Positions 51,897 through 62,459 of a stretch of 64,000 bases of DNA are shown here, piece by piece. The stretch is from Isochrysis galbana. Lineage: Eukaryota; Haptophyta; Isochrysidales; Isochrysidaceae. Location: positions 2,263,370 to 2,327,369 of the forward strand of contig CM030943.1 in the NCBI GenBank assembly GCA_018136815.1. The letters run 5' to 3'. How positions within the stretch are numbered: the stretch's first letter is position 1; the number at the start of each line of letters is the position of its first letter. Both the position numbers and the translations under genes were made by a program. The notes under the pieces are model-generated. The model ran no database searches. It was given only the letters and a program-made list of their open reading frames with translations, and was not told the origin of the DNA.

Positions 51897-52349
51897 CTAC
51901 TTCCTCCGGAATCCCGCTGCCATCGCCCTCGCCTCTTCCACTCCGTCCTTCCCGCTCCCCCCCTCATTCCTTGTTCTTCGGTTTCGGGGGTCGGCCCAGG
52001 TGCCCAGGTGCACTACCTTGGGCCTGCTACCCTTGGCTTGTAGGTCCTTGCTCTCCGGCGTGAACGTGTCCGGAAAGGAAACGGAGGCACAAGTCTCCAG
52101 GAGAGGAGGCATCGGCACGAACGGCGATGAGGACGAGGGAGAGGGAGAGGGAGCAAGGATCGGCAACGGCTCCTCCTCCACCGCGGACGAGTGAAGGCGA
52201 ACCTCTGCGTCGAGAGCCGACGCCAGCGACGGAGACAACGGCAGCCAGGCGCGGTGGGCGTCAGGGATCTCCGGCAAGGCGATCTGTCGGCGATCCCGTC
52301 TGGAAGGGGAATCGCACCATAACGGAAACGAGGGGCAATCCTGCCGCAC
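51897..52349 (-). CDS. Pro/Ser-rich ORF, probable transposon gag remnant
   Basis: A 150-codon frame with ALDAEVRLHSSAVEEEPLPI and LLETCASVSFPDTFTPESKD. It shares the Pro/Ser-rich style and the LDAE-type segment of the X ORF region but is not a clear copy. It could be the continuation of a related element. Confidence that it is expressed is low. Confidence 0.3.
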   Translation of the reverse strand: MRQDCPSFPLWCDSPSRRDRRQIALPEIPDAHRAWLPLSPSLASALDAEVRLHSSAVEEEPLPILAPSPSPSSSSPFVPMPPLLETCASVSFPDTFTPESKDLQAKGSRPKVVHLGTWADPRNRRTRNEGGSGKDGVEEARAMAAGFRRK

Positions 52350-53506
52350 AGGATTCCAAGAGACTTACCGAATAAGACGAGAGAGATGCGGTGTGCCTAA
52401 GGGGGAGATGTGAAGAGATTGTAAATTAAACCTGATTGCAATCACTGAAGTAGATAGAGAAGCGCGGAGAAGATAGCGAATTAAACCTATTCGCGAGGCG
52501 CCCAGGAGGGAGAAAGGTGGGGAAACTTCCCTTCTCTTCGAGAGAAAGAGAGAGGGCGCTCCACAACCCAAGATCCTATGCATCCAAGCGAAGCTTTTGA
52601 CCGAGAACGAGAACGAGAGAATTATAACGATAAATGCCGAACGACGAAGAGAAGCCTAACGAGCGTCGATTCGCGAATGCGACAATATTAGATACTAATA
52701 GTGAGATTTGCCAAGTAGATACCTAATATCTAGATATTAGGCTAACATGTTCACAAGCTTACGGGAGACGCCCACCCGTGGAGGTGCACTTTTGTGCTGG
52801 TCGACGTCGATTTTGCACGAGCGAGCGCGAAAACGTTTTTGGGTCTGTGTGTTGAATGGCGTCGAAAATGTGCATATTTCTCATTAGATTCTGCCTAATA
52901 TACCCATTTCCAGTAGCATATCCTAAGATCTCGCGATAAAACCTCAATCTTGACTTAGTGAATTTTCACCCTTAGAAGTTAAAAGCCCTGTTTGACCGCC
53001 CTACAGATTGAAGTGTTCTCTCGTCTCTCGGCGGAGGTACCACGTACCACGTTAGAAATCGTAGTCTTGTAGAGCGTCTTGTTGGCGAGCATCCCTAGCC
53101 ACATACACCGGACGAGCCATGCACCAACCGCGCACACCCCCATCGCGGGGGAGGGGCTCCGTGGCTCCGTTGCCCATGAGCCATGAGGCACGGTCCCACT
53201 AGGATTTAAACTAGGACAAGAAGAAAACTCCTTGCCCCCCCCCCCTCTCCCGCCCTCCCCCCCTCCCCCCTCCGCTCCCGCCCGCCCACCCGCGCCCATA
53301 GCTCTCCAACCTCTCTCCCTGCCCGCTCCACTCACCGTGGCTCAATCCCCCCCCCCCCCCCCAATCCCCCTCTTTCGCTGCTCTTTCTCTCTCTTCTCTC
53401 TCTCACTCTCTCTCCCTCTCTCTCTCTCTCTCTCCCTGCCTTCCCCCTTGCCCGTGCTGCAGCTCCGAGCGTACGGCACGCCCGCCTACGCTCGCGCCTG
53501 CTGCAC
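52350..53506. other. Repeat debris and upstream region of RING-PHD gene
   Basis: Bases 52722-52753 are the reversed CCTAATATCTAGATATTAGG palindrome with GTTAGCC/GTGAACATG arm seen at 25428. Bases 52987-53002 hold the TGTTTGACCGCCCTAC word. From 53230 a C-rich and CT-rich tract leads to GTGCTGCAG just before the RING gene, possibly a 5'-UTR intron acceptor. Confidence 0.5.
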
Positions 53507-55876
53507 ATGTGCACGCCGGCCCAGCAGCACCTCTTTGAGGCTGTGTGCGCCGAGCTGCGGTGCGCAATCTGCATCGAGCCGCTCGGCACTAATGGGCCTC
53601 CCGCACTCCTCAGCTGCGAACACATCTTCTGCCAAGGCTGCCTGCGCAATGCCCTCGATGTGTGCCTCTGTTGTCCCCTCTGCAAGGAGCCTGCCTCTCG
53701 CCGCGCGGTGCAGGAAGACAGCTTGGTCGCACGCGTCGCGAAGGCCGCTGAGCGTGTTCGTGCGGCCATTTCCGTCCACCGTCCTGCACATCTCCCGCCT
53801 TTCCGGTGGCGCGGTGAGGAGCGGCTGCATGAGAGCACGAGGGGAGCAGACATACAAGGCGTCGGCGAGACGGAGGCGCGACTGGACTCGACGGGACAAA
53901 GCCATTCATTCTTGACAAGTCGGAGTGCGGAGTTTGCTGCTGCGTCGGGCGACGCGTCAGCCGCCGTGATATCTCAAGGGGATGGAACTGAGCCTGATCG
54001 GAAGGACAAGAAACCATTGCCAATCCCGGCCTGCAGTGGAACGGACTCAAGCGGGATCGATCAGGCCGCAGACATCAAGGCCATCCTAGCCTCGCGCGCG
54101 GCAATCCTTGAGAGCCAGCGAAGGCAAGTGGAGCTTAAGAGGCAGCTATTCGCCCTGTTGCCGCGGCTTTTGGATGGGGCAATCCGACAAGAGGTAGTGC
54201 AAGCCCTCACAGGTCCGCTCGGTGTGAAGCCGGAGGCTGAGCGAACCAACGGGTTGGGGTCGCATGCGTCACGCGCGGGCGCACACGCTGGGCAACTACA
54301 CACTGTGACGCACCCAAAGGGCGAGCAACGGCTAGCATGTTCACCCCGGGCTGGTGATGTTCAGCGCGGGACCGCCCAGGCAGCCGCTCAGAGTTGCCAC
54401 CCGGTGGCTGGCGACGGCCGGGCAGAGCAACTGGACGACGACACGCGTTCATATTTAGCCGTACCGTGCTCCACATCGATCGAGCCTTGCAATGGCCCCT
54501 CTGCTAGTACCATGGACAATGCCGTGCAGCCCACGGCTGCACGGCTCGACTTGAAGTTGACCGACATAGTCGTGCCCGCGGCCAACACCCCCGGGAATGG
54601 CGCTGCACCCGCATCTGAGGCGACGCCTGCGATTTGCACCACCCGAGAGGGTGGCGTTGAGGGATTAGCAAGGACTCCCGCTGCACCTCACGAGCGCGGC
54701 TCGCATCTGCCGAAGGGCAGTCGGGGGCGAGGCGGCCCTTACAGTTGCAGCCGGGGCGAGACGGGGTTCGGCGCCGTGGCTCTCGCTCCCCCCACCGAAT
54801 GCGCCAGCGCTGGCGGGCCGAGCCATGGTAGTCGACCAGCGGTATCCGGGCCCGCCGTCAGCGGCGGAGATTTGTCGTCGCCTGGTGCACAGTCCCGGTC
54901 TTATCGACGGCGGCGCTCCCCAGTACGCACCAAACCAAGCGCAAGAGCTGATGGCGCATCTAAGGGTGCAGCCGGTGATCGAGCGCAAGCATCTAGGGGC
55001 AACAAGCGATTGCACTCATCAATGAGTGGGACTGGGAAGGATGTCTCAGCACCAGGTGCCTCGATGGCGCAGAAGTTTGCGGCGTCGTCTCCTGTGCCCC
55101 CTGATGCTGCCAGAGCGGTGCCGCAGAGTGCAAAAATGAACGGGACCGGACAGGCCCCTGCAAACGCAGAGGGTGCCCACACCTCTCTAGCCTCGACAAG
55201 CGTGTCGCCAGCTGGCTCGCGTAACGGCAGCTCCGCGTGTAGTAACGCCATGGCCACGAGCGACTCGCTCGGGCCTCCAGCAGAGGACCACTGTGCCGTG
55301 TGCGGTCAAGAAGAATCTTTCGACGACGATCTCATCCTCTTTTGCGACAGCTGTAATATCGGCGTCCACGAGACGTGCTATGCGGTTCGGCGCGTGCCCA
55401 AGGGCGAGTGGCTCTGCGATCCGTGCGCGGCGAGGCTTGATCCCCAAGCGCTTGCCTGTCCGGCGTGTCCCAACCGCGGTGGCGCCCTCAAGCGCACTCG
55501 CAAGGGACTGTGGGGGGGGTGGAGCCATGTCGTGTGCACGGTCTTCCTGCCGGAGACGGGGTTCTTGCAGCCCGAGACGCTTGGTGACGCTGCTGGCTTC
55601 GACCTCATCCCGGAGGCGCGCAAGAGGCTCAAATGTTCGATATGCGCCGATGCCAAGCTCAAGGCTAGCGGGTCAAAGGTTCAGTGTCATCATGGCAAGT
55701 GTACGAAGGCCTTCCACGTCACGTGCGCCATGAAGCGTCGGTTGGTGCTTGAGTTGAGCGATGAGGGCAACTTCGTATTTTGCGACGCGCATGCGCCTGG
55801 CAAGCCAGCTAGCCAAGAATTGGACCGCAAGCGTCAAGCAACCAAAGGGAGAAAGAAGCGGCGGAGCCGAAGTTGA
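53507..55876 (+). CDS. RING - PHD - extended PHD protein (BRCA1-like layout without BRCT)
   Basis: A single-exon ORF of 789 residues. Residues 19-59 are a C3HC4 RING finger: CAIC at 19-22, CEHIFCQGC, then CPLC at 56-59, with all eight ligands. A helical and low-complexity middle follows (60-590). From about 592 comes a PHD finger (CAVC, DDLILFCDSCNIGVHETCYA, WLCDPC), then an extended PHD (ACPACPNRGGALKRT, WSHVVCTVFLPETGF, CSICADAKLKASGSKVQCHH then GKCTKAFHVTCA, and FCDAHAPG). A basic tail KGRKKRRSRS is a likely nuclear signal. A RING together with an ePHD occurs in plant BRCA1/BARD1 proteins, but those end in BRCT repeats; here the chain stops after the ePHD. PHD-ePHD modules also occur in JADE/BRPF/AF10. 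Predicted role: chromatin reader and ubiquitin ligase. Confidence 0.85.
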   Translation: MCTPAQQHLFEAVCAELRCAICIEPLGTNGPPALLSCEHIFCQGCLRNALDVCLCCPLCKEPASRRAVQEDSLVARVAKAAERVRAAISVHRPAHLPPFRWRGEERLHESTRGADIQGVGETEARLDSTGQSHSFLTSRSAEFAAASGDASAAVISQGDGTEPDRKDKKPLPIPACSGTDSSGIDQAADIKAILASRAAILESQRRQVELKRQLFALLPRLLDGAIRQEVVQALTGPLGVKPEAERTNGLGSHASRAGAHAGQLHTVTHPKGEQRLACSPRAGDVQRGTAQAAAQSCHPVAGDGRAEQLDDDTRSYLAVPCSTSIEPCNGPSASTMDNAVQPTAARLDLKLTDIVVPAANTPGNGAAPASEATPAICTTREGGVEGLARTPAAPHERGSHLPKGSRGRGGPYSCSRGETGFGAVALAPPTECASAGGPSHGSRPAVSGPAVSGGDLSSPGAQSRSYRRRRSPVRTKPSARADGASKGAAGDRAQASRGNKRLHSSMSGTGKDVSAPGASMAQKFAASSPVPPDAARAVPQSAKMNGTGQAPANAEGAHTSLASTSVSPAGSRNGSSACSNAMATSDSLGPPAEDHCAVCGQEESFDDDLILFCDSCNIGVHETCYAVRRVPKGEWLCDPCAARLDPQALACPACPNRGGALKRTRKGLWGGWSHVVCTVFLPETGFLQPETLGDAAGFDLIPEARKRLKCSICADAKLKASGSKVQCHHGKCTKAFHVTCAMKRRLVLELSDEGNFVFCDAHAPGKPASQELDRKRQATKGRKKRRSRS

Positions 55877-56516
55877 TGCCACAGCTGTCGTTGCGCCATT
55901 ATGTGCGCCACGTGCCACCATCAGCTGTTTTGTTTAAAGACGGAGCGCTTACTGAATACGTGCCAGGACGGCTACAAGCTAGGTGCCCTTGCTGTGATCA
56001 AGGCGGGGGCGTCCGTGGATGCGAAGAGCAGTGGCCTCTCTTCTACTTTCTATTCTTCCCTCAATGCTTTCCCCTCCAGTCTTCCTGCGGCATTTCCCTG
56101 CATGTGGTATTTTGTCCATACAACCCCGACCCCCGCCCTCTTTGTATTTTTCATAATAATGAATCCCCCGCAGGGCCAGGGTGTGCGTATCCAGGCCCAA
56201 CCCTTAGGGAGGGTCTTGGGTGGGTGTGGCGAGGCTCCCCTGCCGCTGCCAAAGGGGCGGCGCAAGAGCAAGAGGGTGAGCGGTCCCCTCCCCCCCCATC
56301 AAGTTGGGCCGGAAGGAGGGGGAGGGAGCGTGCCCTCTCCCCATGCAAAAAAAATGTTCTTGAGAAGGTGTCCGCTACGCTACGTGTACTCGCCCCCCGT
56401 CGAGATCACCATTTGACATCGCCTTTGCTAGGCCTTGGCAGAAATATCCGGATATATCTACTGGATATTTGGGCGAATTTTGGCAGGACTAGCTATCTCT
56501 AGATATTTCCAGAAAA
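55877..56516. other. 3' flank and LINE-like 3' end, no gene
   Basis: The 3' flank of the RING gene runs to about 56150. An A-run followed by TGTTCTTGAGAAGGTGTCCG (56346-56373) resembles the reversed 3' end of a LINE subfamily. Bases 56440-56470 are ATATCCGGATAT-rich. Confidence 0.45.
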
Positions 56517-56740
56517 AACTATTGTTATAGTTCGAACGATGGAGCGCGCACCGACCGCTCCCACCTCCCAGCCCCCCGCCGCCACGACGCCCCACAGGGG
56601 CCGCCCCAAGCCGCCGGAGCCAACGCGCTCGCAGGCTGCCCCCTTGACTGACAGCGATGTTGACATGATCCTTCCGCCCTCGCCTCCCTAACAGCCCCAG
56701 AAGCAGGGAACAGGCAGAGTCCTGTTCTCTGCGCGCGTGG
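56517..56740 (+). mobile_element. LINE family L, 5'-end fragment
   Basis: It starts AAAACTATTGTTATAG; ATG at 56539 reads MERAPTAPTSQPPAATTPHR, nearly identical to the intact ORF1 N-terminus, up to SDVDMILPPSPP and a TAA at about 56689. The similarity continues in broken form to GTGRVLF. Only the 5' tip remains; the element is dead. Confidence 0.85.
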
Positions 56741-56999
56741 CCGATCTCGGAGCGAGATCGCGTCCTTTCCCTCGCGGAGCGCGGAGAGACCCCCCACAAG
56801 ATATCTTGGGACCGGAGAATGTTTTAGACGAATCTTCCTGCCGTCGGCCGAAGAGAGGAGGACGGAGAGAGAGAGAGAGAGAGAGTCTTGCAGGGCGGCT
56901 GCAGAACGAGAAGTCGAAGTCATGCCGGTTTATTACCTTAATTAAACGAGCCCCCCCCCCCCGCCCCTCTCAACACGCGGTAACTCCCAGCTACGCGGG

Positions 57000-57540
57000 C
57001 TGAGTTTTCATCTTCTTCGTCTTTTTCTCACATCCCTCTTCACGCACGCGCGCTCCCACACATCCACGTCGCAGCTCGCCTCCGCCGTGAAGGCCATCAG
57101 ACGCGGCGCGCCAACCAGCGAGCCGCACAGCGACGCCACGCTCCCCCGCGCAAACCGGTTGCAGTCGAAGCGCAGTTGCTCGAGCGATGGCAGCAGCCCC
57201 GCGCCCAGCGCCGACGCCAGAGCGAGCGTGCCGCGCTCGCCCACGCCGTTCAGGTCGAGCTCCAGCCGTGGTACGCCGCCATCTCGCACACGCGCTCATC
57301 CCACGGGCACGGCGGCGTCTGCGCGCGCAGCCAGCCCATCAGCGGCAGGTGACGCGCCGAGTACACCAGCGAGCGCAGCACGCCCGCCCACGCGTCACCA
57401 CCACCCGCCGCCGGCGGCGGCCCCAACGAGTCCTAGCCCTCGTCGTCCGTGCTCCAGTCGCGCGCCTCCTGCACGACCTGCGGCTGCCCCCCACCCGGGT
57501 GCGCGCGGATCCACAGCAGCACCTCGCGCTGGACCATCGT
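57000..57540 (-). pseudogene. Broken LRR/ankyrin-type protein fragment
   Basis: On the minus strand a frame from ATG 57540 (MVQREVLLWIRAHPGGGQPQ) meets TAG after 34 codons. It then continues in the same frame with HLPLMGWLRAQTPPCPWDER and VCEMAAYHG, the cadence of algal and viral ankyrin-type repeats. A frameshift then leads to LELDLNGVGERGTLALASAL and LEQLRFDCNRFARGSVASLC, leucine-rich-repeat sequence, ending KRDVRKRRRR. A stop and a frameshift within 540 bases indicate a pseudogene, unless an unrecognised intron removes both. Confidence 0.45.
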
Positions 57541-57853
57541 GAGGAAGACGAGGGCGAGGAGAGAGCTGGAGGGTGAGCGAGGAGGGAGGAGGGAGACAGG
57601 CAGTAGGAGCCTTCTCTCTCTGGTAGGTCGATGAAAGGGGGAGGGGGAGAGGGGGGAGGGGACCCGGGGGAGGGGGGGAGAGAGAGAGACCAAAAGACCA
57701 GACCAGCTGTTTACGTTAATGTTCTCGTCATATACTGTAACAATCCAACGGTCCTAGGGGGGTGCCCCCAGGGTTCCCGCCCGTCCTCCGCGCTCCGCGC
57801 CCAGAATTCCCCCGCGGAAAGAGTGAACGCACGGCGTGCACCTTCCTGGAAGT

Positions 57854-58206
57854 TGCTATGCGCACGCACGGCGCCCCCCGCGGGGGGCGCCGATGCACAT
57901 CGCGCCGTGCCCACGCACGGCGTGCACAATGTGATTGCAAGTCATCACACGTGCTGCGTGAGGAAACATCTCTTATACGGCTAGTTTACGTAGTTGTGGG
58001 CCTCAGGGGGTACGCAGAGGGAACGAGTTGACATGCGCACGCACGGCGTCTCCGCGGGGGGACCGATGCACATCGCGCCGTGCCCATGCACGGCGTGCAC
58101 CGATGTGACTGCAAGTCATCACAAGTACTCCGTGCGAAATATCTCTTAAATTGTGTGTTTATGTAGTTGTCGGCCTTAGTTAGAGGAAACGCAGAGGAAA
58201 AGCCCT
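57854..58206 (+). repeat. ~177-bp tandem duplication with GC-rich hairpins
   Basis: Two units (57854-58031 and 58032-58206) share GCACGCACGGCG, GATGCACATCGCGCCGTGCC, GCAAGTCATCACA and CGCAGAGG in the same order. A third partial unit follows at 58209-58255. Unit 1 holds a perfect GGCGCCCCCCGCGGGGGGCGCC hairpin core (57879-57900). Confidence 0.8.
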
Positions 58207-58261
58207 GACACGGCGTCCCCCTCGGGGGAACATGCACCGCGGGGGAAAGCAGAGAAAAAAG

Positions 58262-58370
58262 TTGTTATGCTAGTCTTCATTTAATTTTAAAATACTGCTC
58301 TATATACAACTGTGGACATTTGATCGCTCAATTCGACTGATGTCCCACAATAGACGGAACGACACCTTCC
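58262..58370 (-). repeat. Element X, 3' segment, reversed
   Basis: This is the reverse complement of 34347-34452, sharing GTGTCGTTCCGTC, GAGCGATCGAATGTCCACAG (one base different) and ATTTTAAAATTAAATG. From 58371 to 58882 no gene is recognised; TGTTTGACCGCCCTAC recurs at 58849-58864, just before the NADH dehydrogenase stop codon. Confidence 0.8.
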
Positions 58371-58882
58371 AGTCAGTCCTCGCGGTCGTCGGAAGAACGG
58401 CGAAAGGCTCGTCGTGACAAATGAGACCGCCGCGACAAGAAGGGTAACCGGCACGAGCGCCACGATGGACGCTCGTCCATGCTCGCCCTCATACCCGGCG
58501 CGGGGGCGTCAAGCGGCGGCAGTCCGCAGTCCGTTTCCCGATGACCGATGAAGCGGGCAGCGGCTCTTAAGTGTGGTCGGAACGCGCTGTCTTCCGATCC
58601 CGCTTACGTCGGCCCGCCACGTCTCTGGACGAAGGCTTTGGCTTGGTGCCTGGCGCCTCAGTGGACTGAGGCGCACCGAGTCTTTCCTTTACCATGCGGA
58701 CGACCTCGTACCGATGTGGGCCTCAGGGGGGCTCCGGGTCCTAATGGGCTCCGGATATGTGCTAGTTGGGTGTATTGGAGCTTTCTACCGAAAATTTCCT
58801 CAAATTTCCTCAATTCTGAGATGGTCATTTTTCATCCCTAGTAAAAATGTTTGACCGCCCTACGGCGTGTGCCCGAATGCAC

Positions 58883-61390
58883 TCAGAAGCGCGAGATGTC
58901 GCGACCAAACACGAGCGATTTGAGCCAGTAGAGCGGTATGAGCAGCATGTTGCGTAGAGATAGCTGCTTTGAGAGATACCCTCCTCGCCACGCTAGCATG
59001 GCGATGAGGCCATTCATTGTCTTGAACCCTTTGCCGCCGACAAGATCCGCTTTGGTCATGTCAACGACTCCCCCTCCGAATCCCATGCTTGCCATCGCAC
59101 CGACATTGATGTAGCGAAACTCCGCCGACTTCTTGAAGAGACGTCGGGGGAAGGGCATGCCGACCGGTGCTGACACCAAGCCTGGCGGCGGCAGATCCTC
59201 AGCACTTGACGGGTCAAACCTCGAGTAGTACTCATTGAAGCAGTCCGCGAGGTACTGACCCTGTGCGCGCGGGACGCGAAGGTCGGGCGCGTGACGCAAC
59301 GACCAACCAGCGCACCCCCTCAGGTGTGTGCTTGCCCTCCCTCTTGGACTTTGATGACGGCTTGCACATTTCCCCCCGCAATTGCATCACCCACCCACCT
59401 GCTGCTCGGCAACAGAGGCGAGCGGTGGCAACGGCTTTTCCAGATGTGTAGCACAGTCGCCGAGGGCGAAAATGCGGCCACGCTGACCTTGTACCCTAGA
59501 GGTCCAAGCAAAGGCGACGGTGACGCCATCATGATGCATGGCTGGGCTAGCTTTTGTGGGCCAAAAAGCCGATCTCGTGATTCCATCACCCCTCCCGCAT
59601 ACTCTTGGTTGCATGGTGGATGATCATCCTCGCCATACCTTAGGTAGTCGTCAATTACTATTCGACCATTTTTCGAATCCATCGGAAGATTGCAATTCTC
59701 CGTGAACTTCACCGGGGCAAGGCCGGCTGACCACACCATCATTCCGAAAGGAATCTGTGCTCCGTTGTCGAGGCGTGCAATGGTCCAATCGAAGTCCTCT
59801 TTTGGGTGTGGGCCTTCCCGGACACCAACCACGGCAGTTTCAGTGCGGACGTCAATGTCCTTCTTCAACAACGACTTCTTGTAGAAATCAACAAGCGCTC
59901 GGTCGAAGGACCCCAGAATGGAGGGCCCTGCCTCAACAACTGTGACACGAACCAGCTTGGCAAGATCTGGATACCATCGTGCTACGTCAACCCGGAGAAA
60001 ATCGTGCAGCTCCGTCACGAACTCGCACGAGGTGGGCCCCCCGCCCACGACGATGAATGACAACAATGAGCTGCGCTCAGCCTCTGAGATTCCTGGCATC
60101 GATGCACGCTCGAAGCACGCGATGGTGCGCTGGCGGATCTGACGTGCATGCCAAAGATGTTTCAAGAAGAATACCTATGTTTTCGAAGCGGTGAAAGCAA
60201 GACTCATGGCTGGCACCTGAGGAGGCGGACGACCGCCAAAGCAGCCTAATCGCAGAGAGAGGTACAAAGGACACTCGCTTCGCCCTATATCCTCTTCCCT
60301 TGCCTCATCCTTGCACCGAGGGCCTGACTACACGTACATCCTTCCCTTCGCGCTCAGCTACACCGGGAGTTCCGAAAGTGTTGGTTTTGCAACCCATGGC
60401 ACAGACGAGGTAGTCGTATTTGAGCTCAAACATCGTTCGCCTAAACAAATCCTCACACTTGACCACCTGTCGCTCCGGATCTAGCCGACGCGCCTTGGCC
60501 TGGTAGTATGCACCGAGTCCCTTGATTGTCCGGATCGGTTCCTTGACGATGGCCAGTGGGCTTATAGTGAAGGGATGTCCGTGTGCTGTGTCGAACGAAC
60601 GACGAAGCCATAAGCACGCCGGGTGTGTTAGCAGCGCACCTGGATCGCGCGAAATTCAAGCGTGCCGACCGCCGTCGAAGGCAGGAATGAGGTGAAGAGG
60701 AAGTGGTTGGCCGGAGAGATAACCGAGACGTCGTAGCTGTGGTGCAAGCATCGCACGGGGGAATGCAATCTGGGTGAGCAATCTCCTCCAAGTGCTTTGG
60801 CTCGGATCCATGAACTGTCCTCACAAATAGATGTATGCTGAGTGGAGGCAGCTCATGGGCAACTGTCTCGGTGGGGTGGGGAGAGAATGAAAGAGGTAAA
60901 GAGGGAAAGAAGCAAAGCCGGGCAAGAGGCTAGAAGATAGCGTGAGTTTAAGAGAGCTAGAGGGTGAGACAATGTGTGGAAGGAAGGGAGGCAGGGAGGC
61001 AGGGATAAGGAGAGCAGAAGGAGAGGCCGTAGTCAAGGTGATGGGTGAAGGGAAAGAAGAGAGATGGGAGATGGCTGAGTCAAAGGGAGAGAGAGAGGAG
61101 AGAGATGAGAGGAGAGGGGCGGGAAGGTGCGATGGAGGGGGGGGGAGAGAGAGAGAGCCGAGAGAGAAAGAGCCGAGAGAGAAAGAGCCGAGAGAGGGAG
61201 AGAGGGGGGGGGGGAGAGGGTGTGGCAGGCTCCATTAGCCACCCTCTTCCGGCCAAGCATCGCGGGCGGGTGCGACGGAGGTGGCAGAGCTGCCTGCGCA
61301 CATCTTCTTGTCTAGCCCTCTGGCTAGCTTGTTCCCTGCCCAGCCTGAGCCGAGGATGAGCACTCGACGACGGCCACCCGCGACGAGCAT
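58883..61390 (-). CDS. Type II NADH dehydrogenase (alternative NDH-2)
   Basis: Six exons splice in frame: 61390-61302, 60736-60640, 60541-60338, 60174-59639, 59495-59399 and 59260-58883, giving 466 residues. The N-terminal FAD site is [19 protein letters not shown] (GxGxxG), spliced to [20 protein letters not shown] and GTLEFRAIQ. Then come [28 protein letters not shown] and [20 protein letters not shown]. The NADH site reads [13 protein letters not shown] in place of the usual GGGPTGVE. Later segments are [27 protein letters not shown] and a C-terminal [20 protein letters not shown] with FGRDISRF, typical of mitochondrial NDH-2. No EF-hand insert is present. It oxidises NADH and reduces quinone without pumping protons. 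Intron 1 (565 nt) contains CT-rich tandem repeats. No clear mitochondrial presequence is visible from this ATG, so a longer start is possible. Confidence 0.9.
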
Positions 61391-61708
61391 TCCCGCCCAA
61401 AGGGGGAGAAGAGGGAGGAGAGAGAGAGGAGAGAGGAGACGAAGAGAGAGGGATGAAAGCCGTACGAGATTGAGAGAAAATTCTGTAAGGAAAGAGGAGA
61501 GAGAGGTTCAGGGGAGAAGGGAGAGGGGCGAGCAGAGAGGAAGATAGAGCGAACCGCAGGACGGATGGGACGAGAAGACAACTCGGAGGAGTTGAGAAAG
61601 AGAGGAGAGAGGGGCCGTCGGAGTTTTCTTGTTGTGTGCGGAGAGCTCCGAGCAAGCCACGACGAGAAGGGTGGAAGACCTATGTATAGAGATGGGGAAG
61701 ACGATGTT

Positions 61709-61850
61709 GGGGACTGCAAATACAGTCAAATACGGATGTATTTGGCCTCCGGCCAAACACATTTCAAATACATTCGAGGCCTACAACTCAGGACGCGCTT
61801 CAAATACAAATACAGCAAAATACATACTAGTACATATGTATTTGCTGGAA
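61709..61850 (-). repeat. TIR-element family T, partial copy
   Basis: The same core as 1147-1277 and the reverse of 4928-5117, with CCTCCGGCCAAACACATTTC and GGCCTACAACTCAGGACGCG. The terminal inverted repeats are lost. It lies between the NADH dehydrogenase leader and a transposon-type ORF. Confidence 0.7.
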
Positions 61851-62276
61851 GGGGACATTGCCGAAAATGGATGGCGAGCAGTACGGACGACGCAGCGGCA
61901 GCTCGACTGGCTCCGTGAGCAGGCCGAGATGCGCGTCATCGGCCTAGGGTTTGTTGACTTCAAGCTCCAATGGTCGTCGAGCACGGACGAGTACGTCGGC
62001 ACAGTCTCTAGCCTCACGTCGCTCGTGCTGAAGGACATTATCGAAGAAGAGGCGAAACACCGCCGCGCTCACGAGCTCCCCGAGCAGGCGGCCGTCCCCG
62101 TGATGAAGCGCAAGACATTGAAGGAGCTTGGGACGCCGACGGTTCAAGCGAGTGAGATGTCCGACACAATAAAAGAGATTAGTCGTCCCGACGAGTTGCT
62201 CGAGATGGCCCGGCGCAAGCGTGCAGCTCTAGAGCAAGAAGGCCATGTCGCATCCAGAGTATTTTATATACTCTAG
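61850..62276 (+). CDS. Transposon-associated protein, N-terminal part
   Basis: The frame from the T repeat to TAG at 62276 reads ENGWRAVRTTQRQLDWLREQ, RVIGLGFVDFKLQWSSSTDE, VGTVSSLTSLVLKDIIEEEA and VMKRKTLKELGTPTVQASEM. This arrangement (LKxxWSS-x-DExVGT ... RKxxxxLGTxTxQ) is one I associate with a multi-copy protein in algal genomes linked to transposons. The 5' end is not defined, since the only upstream ATG lies within the T repeat. Confidence 0.5.
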
Positions 62277-62459
62277 GCGGATGCGGTGCTTCTATCAATG
62301 TGTAGTGTGTCAGAAAATTGAGTGAGTTTTGTTTTTGCCAATGAGGTGCCTCGAAGCTCCGCCGCATTGCACGCCGCATTTGTTCGTTTGTCCTTACTCG
62401 TTTCATTGATTTGTTTGTGCGATGTTGCGTTGCAGTTTTCGGAGTTTTCTTGTTGGTGA

